From positions 124,001 through 188,000 of the forward strand of contig NZ_BMCT01000001.1 in NCBI RefSeq assembly GCF_014635325.1: DNA of 64,000 nt. Reading direction: 5' to 3'. The notes below the pieces were generated by a model, which saw only the letters and a program-made list of their open reading frames with translations, was not told the origin of the DNA and ran no database searches. This document shows, one piece after another, positions 45,994-55,329 of the stretch; within the stretch, counting starts at the first letter, position 1; each line of letters starts with the position of its first letter. This DNA is from Azorhizobium oxalatiphilum (lineage in GTDB: Bacteria; Pseudomonadota; Alphaproteobacteria; Rhizobiales; Xanthobacteraceae). Position numbers and translations under genes: made by a program.

Positions 45994-46788
45994 ATGCCCG
46001 CTTATCTCGAGCTCAGCCAGATCGGCAAGACCTTTTCCCGCGGTGCAGCCACTACGGAAGTGCTGCGCGAGGTGACACTCGACATCGCCAAGGGCGAGTA
46101 CATCTCCATCATCGGCCATTCCGGCTGCGGCAAGTCCACCTTGCTCAACATCGTGGCGGGGCTCACCACCGCCACCACCGGCGGCGTGATCCTCGATGGT
46201 CGCGAGGTCAACAGCCCCGGTCCGGACCGCGCCGTGGTGTTCCAGAACCATTCCCTGCTGCCGTGGCTCACGGTCTATGACAATGTGCGCCTCGCGGTGG
46301 ACAAGGTGTTCTCCGGCACGAGATCGCGGGCCGAGCGCCACGCCTGGACCCTGCACAATCTCGAACTGGTGCAGATGGCCCATGCCAAGGACAAGCGCCC
46401 GGCGGAAGTCTCCGGCGGCATGAAGCAGCGCGTGGGCATCGCGCGCGCGCTGGCCATGGAGCCCAAGGTGCTGCTGCTGGACGAGCCCTTCGGCGCACTG
46501 GACGCGCTCACCCGCGCCCATCTGCAGGACAGCGTGATGCAGATCCACGCCACGCTGGGCAACACCATTCTCATGATCACCCACGACGTGGACGAGGCGG
46601 TGCTGCTCTCCGACCGCATCGTGATGATGACCAACGGCCCCTCCGCTTATGTGGGCGAGGTGCTGGAGGTGGATCTGGCCCGTCCGCGCAAGCGCCTCGA
46701 ACTGGTGGCCAACCCCACGTACCTGAAGGCCCGCGAGGCGGTGCTGAAGTTCCTGCACGAGCGCCACCGCTTCGTGGAAGCCGCCTGA
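45994..46788 (+). CDS. nrtD: nitrate ABC transporter ATP-binding protein
   Basis: The 264-residue ATPase starts at ATG 45994 (GGGAGG upstream). Walker A is GHSGCGKST, signature VSGGMKQRVGIARALA, Walker [15 protein letters not shown], and the switch His is in MITHDVDEA. The length and lack of a fused binding domain make it NrtD; no nrtC gene is present, so the ATPase is probably homodimeric. A 12-bp UUCG hairpin follows the gene. Confidence 0.93.
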   Translation: MPAYLELSQIGKTFSRGAATTEVLREVTLDIAKGEYISIIGHSGCGKSTLLNIVAGLTTATTGGVILDGREVNSPGPDRAVVFQNHSLLPWLTVYDNVRLAVDKVFSGTRSRAERHAWTLHNLELVQMAHAKDKRPAEVSGGMKQRVGIARALAMEPKVLLLDEPFGALDALTRAHLQDSVMQIHATLGNTILMITHDVDEAVLLSDRIVMMTNGPSAYVGEVLEVDLARPRKRLELVANPTYLKAREAVLKFLHERHRFVEAA

Positions 46789-46792
46789 TCGT

Positions 46793-46820
46793 CGCGCGGT
46801 GAGCTTCGGCTCACCGCGCG
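46793..46820 (+). other. perfect 12-bp UUCG hairpin between nrtD and the globin gene
   Basis: CGCGCGGTGAGC-TTCG-GCTCACCGCGCG has a perfect stem with the extra-stable UUCG tetraloop and no T-tract. It separates the transporter genes from the reductase genes and may act as an mRNA processing or 3'-stabilising site. It is followed by a 12-bp direct repeat (TTCGCCCAGCCA, about 46878 and 46897). Confidence 0.6.
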
Positions 46821-46919
46821 CTTCGTGCGGGTTTCCCGGCAGCCCAGGGTTCTGGTCGCGTCGCGTTTCACCCCGATTTTTCGCCCAGCCAATCTCTTTC
46901 GCCCAGCCAGGAGGTCCAG

Positions 46920-47345
46920 ATGACCCCGAGCCAAGTGGAACTGGTGCAATCGTCCTTCGCCAAAGTGGTGCCCATCGCGGACACCGCCGCCGGCCTGTTC
47001 TACGGCCGCCTGTTCGAGATCGCACCCGAGGTGAAGCCCTTGTTCAAGGGCGACATCGCCGAGCAGGGCAAGAAGCTCATGGCGACCCTCGCCGTGGTGG
47101 TGAACGGCCTCACCCGGCTGGAGGCCATCGTGCCCGCCGCGCAGGTTCTGGCGCGCCGGCACGTCGCCTATGGCGTGAGGGAAGAGCATTACGCGCCCGT
47201 GGGCGCGGCGCTGCTCTGGACGCTGGAACAGGGCCTCGGCCCGGATTTCACCCCCGAGGTGAAGGCGGCATGGGCGGAAGCCTACACGCTGCTCTCGGGC
47301 GTGATGATCGCAGCGGCGGAAGACGCCGCCGTGCCCGTGGCCTGA
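46920..47345 (+). CDS. single-domain bacterial hemoglobin
   Basis: The 141-residue globin has the Vitreoscilla/Bjgb-type layout with no reductase domain. F42 in KPLFKGD is the likely CD1 phenylalanine and H81 in LARRHVAYGV the proximal heme ligand. In Bradyrhizobium a homologous hemoglobin sits in the nitrate-assimilation operon with a flavoprotein and NasC and detoxifies nitric oxide formed by nitrate reduction. The same neighbours occur here. The 131-nt spacer after nrtD includes a strong hairpin. NO detoxification is the best inference. Confidence 0.9.
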   Translation: MTPSQVELVQSSFAKVVPIADTAAGLFYGRLFEIAPEVKPLFKGDIAEQGKKLMATLAVVVNGLTRLEAIVPAAQVLARRHVAYGVREEHYAPVGAALLWTLEQGLGPDFTPEVKAAWAEAYTLLSGVMIAAAEDAAVPVA

Positions 47346-47364
47346 GGAAAAGGGGAGGGCAGGG

Positions 47365-48567
47365 GTGAGCGAACCTTTGGTCATCATCGGCAACGGCATG
47401 GCCGCCGCAAAGCTCTGCGAGGAGCTGAGCGCCCGCGCCCTCGGTCGCCATGCGGTGGCCGTGGTGGGGGCCGAGCCCACGCTCGCCTACAACCGCGTGC
47501 TGCTCTCCGAGGTGCTGGCCGGGCGCATGCCCGCCGCCGACACCGAGCTGAAGACCGCGGGCTGGTGGCGCGCGCAGGGCGTGACCCTGCTCTATGGCAC
47601 CCCCGCCGCCGCCATCGACCGCGCCGCCCGCGCGGTGGTGCTGGCGGACGGGCAGCGCCTTCCCTTCAGCCGCCTCGTGCTCGCCACCGGCTCCCACCCC
47701 ATCCGCCTGCCGCTGCCGGGCGCGGATCTGCCCGGCGTCACCACCTTCCGTGATCTGGCCGATGTTGATGCCCTGCTCAAGGCGGCGCGGCCCGGCGTGA
47801 AGGCCGTGGTCATCGGCGGCGGCCTGCTGGGGCTGGAAGCGGCCACCGGCCTTGCGGGTGCGGGCGTCGACACCACCCTCGTGCATGTGATGGACAGACT
47901 GATGGAGCGCCAGCTCGATGCCACCGCCGCCCGCCTGCTGCGCGAAGCGGTGGAAGCGCAGGGCGTCACGGTGGAGCTGAACGCCCACAGCGAAGCCGTC
48001 ACCGGCGAAACCTGCGCCACGGGCCTGCAACTCAAGGACGGGCGCCTGCTGGAGGCCGATCTCATCGTCATGGCCTGCGGCGTGCGCCCCAATGCGGACC
48101 TGGCCCGCGCGGCGGGGCTCGCCTGCAATCGCGGCGTGATCGTTGACGATCGGCTCAGCACCGATGATCCGGACATCTTCGCGCTCGGCGAATGCGCCGA
48201 GCATCGCGGCCTCGCCTATGGCCTCGTGGCCCCGGCCTATGAACAGGCCCGCGTGCTCGCCGCCCATCTCGCCGGTCGCCCTGCTGCTTATGAAGGCAGC
48301 ACGGTTTCCACCAATCTCAAGGTCTCGGGCGTGCCCGTCTTCTCCGCAGGAGACATTTCGGGCACGGGCACGGAAGACATCGTGCTCAACGACCGGGGCC
48401 TGAAGATCTATCGCCGGCTGTTCGTGCGCGACGGCGTGCTTCAGGGCGCCGTCCTCTTCGGCGACACGGCGGACGGCCTCTATTACCTCGACCTCATCAC
48501 GAACCGCACACCCATCGCAGAGCTGCGCACCGAGCTGGCCTTCGGCCGCCCGGCGCTGGCCGCGTGA
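47365..48567 (+). CDS. NAD(P)/FAD-dependent oxidoreductase of the nitrate operon (Flp/NasB-like)
   Basis: The 400-residue protein has two dinucleotide-binding motifs, GNGMAAAKLCEEL for FAD and VVIGGGLLGLEAATGL for NAD(P)H, plus DDPDIFALGECAEH. It corresponds to the FAD/NADH domain of NirB/NasB but lacks the siroheme and ferredoxin-like domains. It may pass electrons to the [2Fe-2S] BFD-like tail of NasA or, with the globin, support NO reduction. The start codon is GTG (47365), 19 nt after the globin stop. In Bradyrhizobium the equivalent gene is called flp. Confidence 0.88.
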   Translation: MSEPLVIIGNGMAAAKLCEELSARALGRHAVAVVGAEPTLAYNRVLLSEVLAGRMPAADTELKTAGWWRAQGVTLLYGTPAAAIDRAARAVVLADGQRLPFSRLVLATGSHPIRLPLPGADLPGVTTFRDLADVDALLKAARPGVKAVVIGGGLLGLEAATGLAGAGVDTTLVHVMDRLMERQLDATAARLLREAVEAQGVTVELNAHSEAVTGETCATGLQLKDGRLLEADLIVMACGVRPNADLARAAGLACNRGVIVDDRLSTDDPDIFALGECAEHRGLAYGLVAPAYEQARVLAAHLAGRPAAYEGSTVSTNLKVSGVPVFSAGDISGTGTEDIVLNDRGLKIYRRLFVRDGVLQGAVLFGDTADGLYYLDLITNRTPIAELRTELAFGRPALAA

Positions 48568-48578
48568 GGAGAGACATC

Positions 48579-50348
48579 ATGGGCGGCGATTTTTCAGCCG
48601 ATCAAAAGCGTTACCTCGAAGGCTTCGTCTCCGGCGCGCAGCTCGCCCGCCTGCGCGGGCCGGGCGCGCCCGCGCAGGCGGTGCCCGCAGAGCCCAAGGG
48701 GCCGGATGCCCCGAGCCTGAAGGCCATGGCGCGCACGGAAGGGGAGGGCAAAAAGCTCTGCCCGGAGGAGAAGGCGAAGCGCGAGGAGAACGGCCTCGAT
48801 GCCTGGCCGCGCATGGAGGCGGCGGCGCGCGAGGGCGTCTATCCCAAGGGGCCGGACATCCTGCGCTGGAAGTATCACGGTTTGTTCTACGTGGCTCCAG
48901 CGCAGGACAGCTTCATGTGCCGCCTGCGCATGCCCAACGGCATCCTCACCCACTGGCAGGTGCGCGGCCTCGCCGACATCGCCGAAATCCACGGCGGTGG
49001 GTATGCGGACGTGACCACGCGGGCCAATCTCCAGATCCGCGAGATCCCCGCCACCGATGGCGTGATCCTGCTGGAAAAGCTGGTTGATCTCGGGCTCACC
49101 GCCAAGGGATCGGGCGGCGACAACATCCGCAACGTCACCGGCACGCCCACCGCCGGCATCGACCCGCAGGAACTGCTGGATACGCGCCCCTATGCCAAGG
49201 CGTGGCACCACCACATCCTCAACACCCGCACCATGTATGGCCTGCCGCGCAAGTTCAACGTGGCCTTCGATGGCGCAGGCCAGATCGGCGCGCTGGAGGA
49301 CACCAACGACATCGGCTTTCAGGCGGTGGAGGTGCTGGACGGCTTCGGCGTCGCGCCCGGCGTGTGGTTCCGCCTCGCGCTCGGCGGCATCACCGGCCAC
49401 AAGGATTTTGCCCGTGACACCGGCGTCATCCTGTGCCCGGAGGATGCCACGAAGGTGGCCGATGCCATCGTGCGCGTGTTCATCGACAGTGGCGACCGCA
49501 CCGACCGCAAGAAGGCGCGGCTGAAATATGTGCTCGATGCCTGGGGCTTTGGAAAGTTCCTGGCCGCCGTGGAAGAGCGCCTCGGCGCGCCCTTCACCCG
49601 CGTGCCCTCGGAAGCCGTGAAGCCGCGCCCGGAGGCGGACCGCATGGCCCATCTCGGCGTGCGCCCGCAGAAGCAGGCGGGGCTGAACTGGATCGGCATC
49701 GGCGTGCCCGTGGGCCGCATCACGGCCGGGCAGATGCGCGGCCTTGCCGACATCGCGCAACAGCTGGGCGATGGCGATGTGCGCCTCACCGTGTGGCAGA
49801 ACCTCATCCTCTCCGGCATCCCGGACGCCCGCGTGGCCGAGGCGAAGGCGGCGATCGTCGCGCTCGGTCTCACGGCGGAAGCGGATGTGTTGCAGGCGGG
49901 CATCGTCGCCTGCACCGGGGCGGCGGGCTGCCGCTTCGGCAATGCGGATACCAAGGCGACCGCCAAGGCCATCGGTGCGCACTGCGGGCCGCGTGTGGCT
50001 CTTGATACGCCGGTCAACATCCATGTCACCGGCTGCCACAACTCGTGCGCCCAGCATTATATCGGCGACATCGGCCTCATCGGCGCGCGTGTGCCGATCA
50101 ATGACGAGGGCGACACGGTGGATGGATACACCATCCTTGTGGGCGGCGGCTTCGGCACGGATGCCGCCATCGCGCAGGAGCTGTTCGAGAATGTGAAGGC
50201 GGAGGACGCCCCCGCCCTCGTGGAGCGCCTGCTCAGCTGCTGGACCGCCCGCCGCGAGGGGGGCGAGACCTTCGCCGCCTTCACCCGCCGCCTTGGGGCG
50301 GAAACGCTTAAAACCCTTGTCGCCGCTGTTCCGGAGCGCGCCGAATGA
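48579..50348 (+). CDS. nirA: assimilatory nitrite reductase, siroheme/[4Fe-4S] (NirA type)
   Basis: This enzyme reduces nitrite to ammonia with six electrons. The 589-residue protein starts at ATG 48579 (GAGGAGA upstream), with a possible GTG at 48564. Cluster ligands are CTGAAGC and TGCHNSC, and siroheme contacts are YADVTTRANLQIREIP and NVTGTPTAGID. The N-terminal 110 residues before the first siroheme repeat include a Lys/Glu-rich stretch as in other rhizobial NirA. The likely electron donor is the FeS-flavoprotein that follows with a 4-nt overlap (ATGA). Confidence 0.92.
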   Translation: MGGDFSADQKRYLEGFVSGAQLARLRGPGAPAQAVPAEPKGPDAPSLKAMARTEGEGKKLCPEEKAKREENGLDAWPRMEAAAREGVYPKGPDILRWKYHGLFYVAPAQDSFMCRLRMPNGILTHWQVRGLADIAEIHGGGYADVTTRANLQIREIPATDGVILLEKLVDLGLTAKGSGGDNIRNVTGTPTAGIDPQELLDTRPYAKAWHHHILNTRTMYGLPRKFNVAFDGAGQIGALEDTNDIGFQAVEVLDGFGVAPGVWFRLALGGITGHKDFARDTGVILCPEDATKVADAIVRVFIDSGDRTDRKKARLKYVLDAWGFGKFLAAVEERLGAPFTRVPSEAVKPRPEADRMAHLGVRPQKQAGLNWIGIGVPVGRITAGQMRGLADIAQQLGDGDVRLTVWQNLILSGIPDARVAEAKAAIVALGLTAEADVLQAGIVACTGAAGCRFGNADTKATAKAIGAHCGPRVALDTPVNIHVTGCHNSCAQHYIGDIGLIGARVPINDEGDTVDGYTILVGGGFGTDAAIAQELFENVKAEDAPALVERLLSCWTARREGGETFAAFTRRLGAETLKTLVAAVPERAE

Positions 50349-51946
50349 CCTTGCAATCGCCGCCCCCCATGGTGCCCTTCCTGCCCGAGAACGCCCCCTT
50401 CTCGCCCGAGCAGCGGGCGTGGCTCAACGGCTTCTTCGCCGGGGTCTTCTCCGCCGACGTGCCGGGCGGGGCCACGGCGCTCTCCCCCGCCGAGGGCGCG
50501 GCGCTGATGCCCGCCGCAGCCGAGGAGGATGACGGCGCGCCGTGGCACGATGCCTCGCTGGCGCTGGACGAGCGCATGAAGCTGGCGGAAGGCCGGCCCG
50601 TCGCCCGCCGCATGATGGCGGCCATGGCGCAGCAGGATTGCGGCCAGTGCGGCTATATCTGCGAGAGCTATTCCAAGGCCATCGCAGCGGGAACCGAAAC
50701 CAAGCTCAATCTCTGCGCCCCCGGCGGCAAGGAGACGCTGCGCATGCTGAAGGCGCTGGCGACGGAGCTGGACGGCGCCCCCGTCGCCGCTGCCCCGGCC
50801 GCCGAGGCAGCTCCCGTCGCGCCCGTGGCCACCACGCCCGGCACGCGGGAAAATCCGGCAGACGTCACCTTCCTCGGCCGCTGGCGGCTGAATGGCGAGG
50901 GCTCCGAAAAGGAGACCTGGCATATCGATTTCGATCTGGAGGGCTCCGGCCTCGACTACAAGGTGGGCGACAGTTTCGGCCTGTTCCCGGTGAATGATCC
51001 CGGCCTCGTGGCGGACGTGCTGGCGGCGCTCCATGCGCCGGCCGATTTCCCCATCGGCGAGCGCACGCTTGAGGAGGTGCTCACCAACGGCGTGTGCCTG
51101 AAATCCCCGCCCGATACGCTGTTCACGCTCATCTCCTACATCACCGGCGGCGCCCGCAAGGAGACGGCGAAGGCGTTGGCCAATGGCGGTGATCCCGACG
51201 GCGATGCCACGCACCTCGACGTGTTGGCGGCACTGGAAAAGTTTCCCGGCATCCGGCCTGATCCCGAGGCGTTCGTGGAGTGCCTGGAGCCGCTGCAACC
51301 GCGCCTCTATTCCATCTCCTCCAGCCCCGTTGCCACCCCCGGGAAACTGTCGCTCACTGTGGATGCGGTGCGCTATGACCATGCTGGCCGTGCCCGGCTC
51401 GGCGTGTGCTCCACCTATCTCGGCGGACGTGTCGCACCCGGCACGCGCATGAAGGCCTATGTGCAGAAGGCGCACGGCTTCGGCCTGCCGGAGGATGCGG
51501 AGCGGCCGGTGATCATGGTGGGGCCGGGCACCGGCATCGCGCCCTTCCGCGCCTTTCTGCACGAGCGCAGCGCGACCAAGGCGCCGGGCCGCAACTGGCT
51601 GTTCTTCGGCCATCAGCGCTCGGCGACCGATTTCTTCTATGCCGAGGAACTCTCCGGCATGCAGGCCTCCGGCGTGCTTTCGCGGCTCGACACCGCATGG
51701 TCGCGGGATGGCGCGGAGAAGGTCTATGTGCAGGATCGCATCCGCGCGGCCGGCGCGGAGCTGTGGGCGTGGTTCGAGCAGGGCGCGCACTTCTACGTCT
51801 GCGGCGATGCCAAGCGCATGGCGAAGGATGTGGAGAATGCCATCGCGGACGTCGCCGCCGCTCATGGCGGGCGCGATGCGGAAGGGGCGAAGCGCTTCGT
51901 GGCCGAGCTGAAGGCCAACGGGCGCTATCAGGCCGACGTCTACTGA
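50345..51946 (+). CDS. FeS-containing NADPH flavoprotein (CysJ-like without flavodoxin domain)
   Basis: The 533-residue protein starts with the linker-like FSPEQRAWLNGFFAGVF, then has C99, C102, C106 and C124 (QQDCGQCGYICESYSKAI, LNLCAPGG) in a small FeS domain. After an Ala/Pro linker comes a CysJ/cytochrome P450 reductase-type FAD domain (RLYSISSSP) and a C-terminal NADP domain (MVGPGTGIAPFRAFL, FYVCGDAKRMAKDV). The usual FMN flavodoxin module is absent. It probably feeds electrons from NADPH to NirA, and perhaps to CysI. It overlaps nirA by 4 nt and ends 16 nt before nasA. Confidence 0.88.
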   Translation: MTLQSPPPMVPFLPENAPFSPEQRAWLNGFFAGVFSADVPGGATALSPAEGAALMPAAAEEDDGAPWHDASLALDERMKLAEGRPVARRMMAAMAQQDCGQCGYICESYSKAIAAGTETKLNLCAPGGKETLRMLKALATELDGAPVAAAPAAEAAPVAPVATTPGTRENPADVTFLGRWRLNGEGSEKETWHIDFDLEGSGLDYKVGDSFGLFPVNDPGLVADVLAALHAPADFPIGERTLEEVLTNGVCLKSPPDTLFTLISYITGGARKETAKALANGGDPDGDATHLDVLAALEKFPGIRPDPEAFVECLEPLQPRLYSISSSPVATPGKLSLTVDAVRYDHAGRARLGVCSTYLGGRVAPGTRMKAYVQKAHGFGLPEDAERPVIMVGPGTGIAPFRAFLHERSATKAPGRNWLFFGHQRSATDFFYAEELSGMQASGVLSRLDTAWSRDGAEKVYVQDRIRAAGAELWAWFEQGAHFYVCGDAKRMAKDVENAIADVAAAHGGRDAEGAKRFVAELKANGRYQADVY

Positions 51947-51962
51947 GCCCCGGCGCAGCATC

Positions 51963-54674
51963 ATGAACGCCCCGCTCCCCGTGCCTCAGGCCACCTCCAC
52001 CACCTGCCCCTATTGCGGCGTCGGCTGCGGCGTGAAGGCAACGCCGGACGGGCAGGGCGGTGCGATCATCGAGGGCGATGCGGCCCATCCCGCCAATCTC
52101 GGCCGGCTGTGCTCCAAGGGCGCGGCGCTGGGCGAGACCATCGGGCTGGAGACGCGCCTGCTGCACCCCATGGTGCGCGCGGGCGACGGCGACCTCCAGC
52201 GCACCGATTGGGGCACGGCGCTGGACCGCGTGGCAGAGGGGTTTCGCCGCGTGCTGGAGGCGCATGGCCCGCAGGCGGTGGCCTTCTATCTCTCCGGCCA
52301 GCTGCTGACCGAGGATTATTACGTCGCCAACAAGCTGGCCAAGGGCTTTCTGGGCACGGCGAACGTGGACACCAATTCGCGCCTGTGCATGGCCTCCTCC
52401 GTCGCCGGCCACAAGCGCGCCTTCGGCTCGGACACCGTGCCGGGCGCGTATGAGGATCTGGATCAGGCGGACCTCATCATCCTCACCGGCGCCAACAGCG
52501 CGTGGTGCCATCCGGTGCTGTTCCGGCGCATGGCGGCGGCGCGGCAGGCGCGCGGCACGAAGCTCGTGGTCATCGACCCCCGCCGCACCGCCACGGCGGA
52601 AGAGGCGGACCTGTTCCTGCCGCTGGCGCAGGGCACGGACGCCGCGCTGTTTTCCGGCCTGCTGGTGCATCTGGCGGATGCCGGCGCGCTCGATGCCGCC
52701 TTCATCGACCGCCACACGGAGGGCTTTGGCGAGACGCTGGCCGCCGCCCGCGCCGAGACGCCGGATGCGGCCGCCACCGCCCGCATCACCGGCCTGCCCG
52801 AGGCGGATGTAGCGCGCTTCTTCGCTTTGTTCCGAAATACTGAGCGCACGGTTACTTGCTATTCGCAAGGCGTCAACCAGTCGGTGCGGGGCACCGACAA
52901 GGTGAATGCCATTCTCAATTGCCACCTCGCCACCGGGCGCATCGGGCGCGCGGGCATGGGGCCGTTCTCGCTCACCGGCCAGCCCAATGCCATGGGCGGG
53001 CGCGAGGTGGGCGGGCTGGCGAACCAGCTCGCCGCCCACATGGGCTTTGCACCCGAGGACGTGGACCGCGTGCGCCGCTTCTGGGATGCGCCGCACATGG
53101 CCGGGGCCGAGGGCCTGAAGGCGGTGGACATGTTCGCCGCCATGGCGCGCGGCGAGATCAGGGCGCTGTGGGTCATGGGCACCAACCCCGCCGTCAGCCT
53201 GCCGCGCGCGGATGCCGCCCGCCGCGCCATGGCGGGTCTCGATCTGTTCGTCCTGTCCGAGAATGTGGTCGGCACCGACACGGCGGGTTGCGCGCCCCAT
53301 GTGCTGCTGCCGGCGGTGGCGTGGGGCGAGAAGGATGGCACGGTGACGAATTCCGAGCGCCGCATCTCCCGCCAGCGGCCCTTCCTCATGCCGGCCGGGG
53401 AGGCGAAGCCGGACTGGTGGGCGCTTGCTCAGGTGGCCGAGAGGCTCGGCCATGGCTGGGCCTTCGCTTTTGAGACGCCCGCCGCCATCTTCCGCGAGCA
53501 CGCGGCCCTTTCCGCTTTCGAGAATGACGGCACCCGCGATTTCGACCTGTCCGGTCTCAAGGATGTATCGGACGCCGCCTATGCGGTGCTTGCCCCGGTG
53601 CAGTGGCCCGTGCGTGCCACGCCGGAAGGGCCGGACGGCACAGCCCGGCTGTTCGCGGAAGGCGGTTTCTTCACGCCCTCGCGCCGTGCCCGTTTCCTCG
53701 CGCCCGCGCCGGTGGCACCGGCCCCTGTCGCGCCCGGTTTTCCGTTGCTGCTCAATACGGGCCGCGTGCGCGACCAGTGGCACACCATGACGCGTACGGG
53801 CCTCTCGCCGCGTCTCGGCAGCCATATCCCCGCGCCCGTCCTCATGATCCATCCCGAGGATGCGGCGGCGGCGGGGATCACTGGGGGCGGTCTGGCGGAG
53901 ATCGTCTCGGCCCATGGCCGCGTGGTGCTGGAGGTGCGGCTGGATGCCGGCCAGAAGCCGGGCACGCTGTTCGCGCCCATCCACTGGAGCGGCGCCACCG
54001 CCTCCGATGCCCGCGTGGGCGCGCTGGTGCATCCGCTCACCGATCCGGTGTCCGGTCAGCCGGACCTGAAGGCGACCCCGGTGCGCCTCGCGCCCGTGGC
54101 GGCGGAAACACGCGGCTTCCTCATCGCCCGTGCGGCCTTCTCCGCCCGCGCGCCGCTCTCACCTCCGCCGGGCCTCCACTGGGCGCGGGCGCGGCTGGAG
54201 GGCGGGCATGGCTGGCTGCTGGCGGGCGATGCCGACCCCGCCGCATGGGGCGCATATGCCGAAGCGCTGGCGGCCGGGGCGGGGTGCGCCGAAAGCCTCG
54301 TGGAACTCTCCGATCCGGTGGGCGGACATTATCGCGCCGCCGCCTTCACCGCGTCTGGCGCGCTCGCCTTCGCCCTCGTTCTGGCGCCCGCCGGCACGGC
54401 GCCGGCGTGGGATGCCTTCGCGCGCCTGCTGGCGGCGGAGCAGATCCCGGAAGGCGACCGTCGCGCGATCCTCTCGGGCCGCGCGGGCGGGGGCGCCTGC
54501 GGGCCGCTGGTGTGCGCCTGCTTCGGCGTGCCGCGCGGGGCCATCGAGGGCGCCATCAAGGGGGGCTGCCACGACACGGCGGCCATCGGCACGGCGCTGA
54601 AGGCGGGCACCAATTGCGGCTCCTGCCTGCCGGAACTGCGCCGGATGCTCAGCGAGACGCTGGTGCCGGCTTGA
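51963..54674 (+). CDS. nasA: assimilatory nitrate reductase catalytic subunit
   Basis: The 903-residue molybdopterin enzyme reduces nitrate to nitrite in the cytoplasm. N-terminal [4Fe-4S] ligands are C15, C18, C22 and C50 (TCPYCGVGCGV, GRLCSKG). The MGD domains carry NVDTNSRLCMASSVAGHKRA and the DIVSAHGRV-like C-terminal region (AEIVSAHGRVVLEVRLDAGQ). The last 60 residues are a BFD-type [2Fe-2S] domain (VCACFGVPRGAIEGAIK and TNCGSCLPEL), the usual entry point for electrons. In many rhizobia the gene is called nasC. It is the last gene of the operon, convergent with DUF2218. Confidence 0.95.
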   Translation: MNAPLPVPQATSTTCPYCGVGCGVKATPDGQGGAIIEGDAAHPANLGRLCSKGAALGETIGLETRLLHPMVRAGDGDLQRTDWGTALDRVAEGFRRVLEAHGPQAVAFYLSGQLLTEDYYVANKLAKGFLGTANVDTNSRLCMASSVAGHKRAFGSDTVPGAYEDLDQADLIILTGANSAWCHPVLFRRMAAARQARGTKLVVIDPRRTATAEEADLFLPLAQGTDAALFSGLLVHLADAGALDAAFIDRHTEGFGETLAAARAETPDAAATARITGLPEADVARFFALFRNTERTVTCYSQGVNQSVRGTDKVNAILNCHLATGRIGRAGMGPFSLTGQPNAMGGREVGGLANQLAAHMGFAPEDVDRVRRFWDAPHMAGAEGLKAVDMFAAMARGEIRALWVMGTNPAVSLPRADAARRAMAGLDLFVLSENVVGTDTAGCAPHVLLPAVAWGEKDGTVTNSERRISRQRPFLMPAGEAKPDWWALAQVAERLGHGWAFAFETPAAIFREHAALSAFENDGTRDFDLSGLKDVSDAAYAVLAPVQWPVRATPEGPDGTARLFAEGGFFTPSRRARFLAPAPVAPAPVAPGFPLLLNTGRVRDQWHTMTRTGLSPRLGSHIPAPVLMIHPEDAAAAGITGGGLAEIVSAHGRVVLEVRLDAGQKPGTLFAPIHWSGATASDARVGALVHPLTDPVSGQPDLKATPVRLAPVAAETRGFLIARAAFSARAPLSPPPGLHWARARLEGGHGWLLAGDADPAAWGAYAEALAAGAGCAESLVELSDPVGGHYRAAAFTASGALAFALVLAPAGTAPAWDAFARLLAAEQIPEGDRRAILSGRAGGGACGPLVCACFGVPRGAIEGAIKGGCHDTAAIGTALKAGTNCGSCLPELRRMLSETLVPA

Positions 54675-54679
54675 AGCCC

Positions 54680-54994
54680 TCAGCTCCAGGCGAACGGCAG
54701 CGGGGCTTCGCGGAAGGCGAAGCGGTCGAGGTGGGAGGAGACCACCTCCTTCAGCCCGTCCAGCTGCCCGTCGGCGGAAGCGATGATGTCGCAGACCAGC
54801 ATATCCGGCTCGGCGGTGAGCGTGACGACGCCGGGGCCGGGCCAGTCGGCGCCGTGCAGATCGCGCGGGAAGGTGATGGTGCAGGTGCCCTCGGCCTGCG
54901 CGATCTCCAGCTTGTGGCCCCAGTGCTTGGCCAACTGCTTCAGATAGCCGTCGCCCTTGAGGGTGGGAATGCGCGCCGTGCTGCTGTGGCTCAT
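54680..54994 (-). CDS. DUF2218 family protein
   Basis: The 104-residue protein starts MSHSSTARIPTLKGDGYLKQ at ATG 54994. LAKHWGHKLEIAQAEGTCTI and DRFAFREAPLPFAW are family-typical; many members accompany metal or siderophore genes. No catalytic motif, membrane segment or signal peptide is visible, so it is a small cytosolic protein of unknown role. It is convergent with nasA; the stop codons are 5 bp apart. The upstream open frame (to 55447) is antisense to the glycosyltransferase leader and was not used. Confidence 0.85.
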   Translation of the reverse strand: MSHSSTARIPTLKGDGYLKQLAKHWGHKLEIAQAEGTCTITFPRDLHGADWPGPGVVTLTAEPDMLVCDIIASADGQLDGLKEVVSSHLDRFAFREAPLPFAWS

Positions 54995-55329
54995 GTGTCG
55001 ATCCTGTCCGGTCCGGCCCCATTTGCGGGCGCACCATAGAGCAATTCTCGCGGACGTGTCAGCGCCCCCGCGGAAGGAAGTGCGGCAGGCCAATAACTTA
55101 GAGCGGTTCCGTATTGCCTGGGTACGGGCAGGCGGCGTCCGCGCCGTGGGAACGTCCCGGCCGGGACCGTTGGCCTCTCCTCCACCGCCGGTTGCACGCC
55201 TCACGGGAAGGCGATTCCCGCCGCGCGCGTTTCGCTCTAGAAGTCGGGGGGAGACGGAGCGCCGCGCGCTCCGGGAAGGCGGCATCGGGCGCACCCGCGA
55301 GGGGCGCCGGGCGGTGGAGAGCTTCAGCG

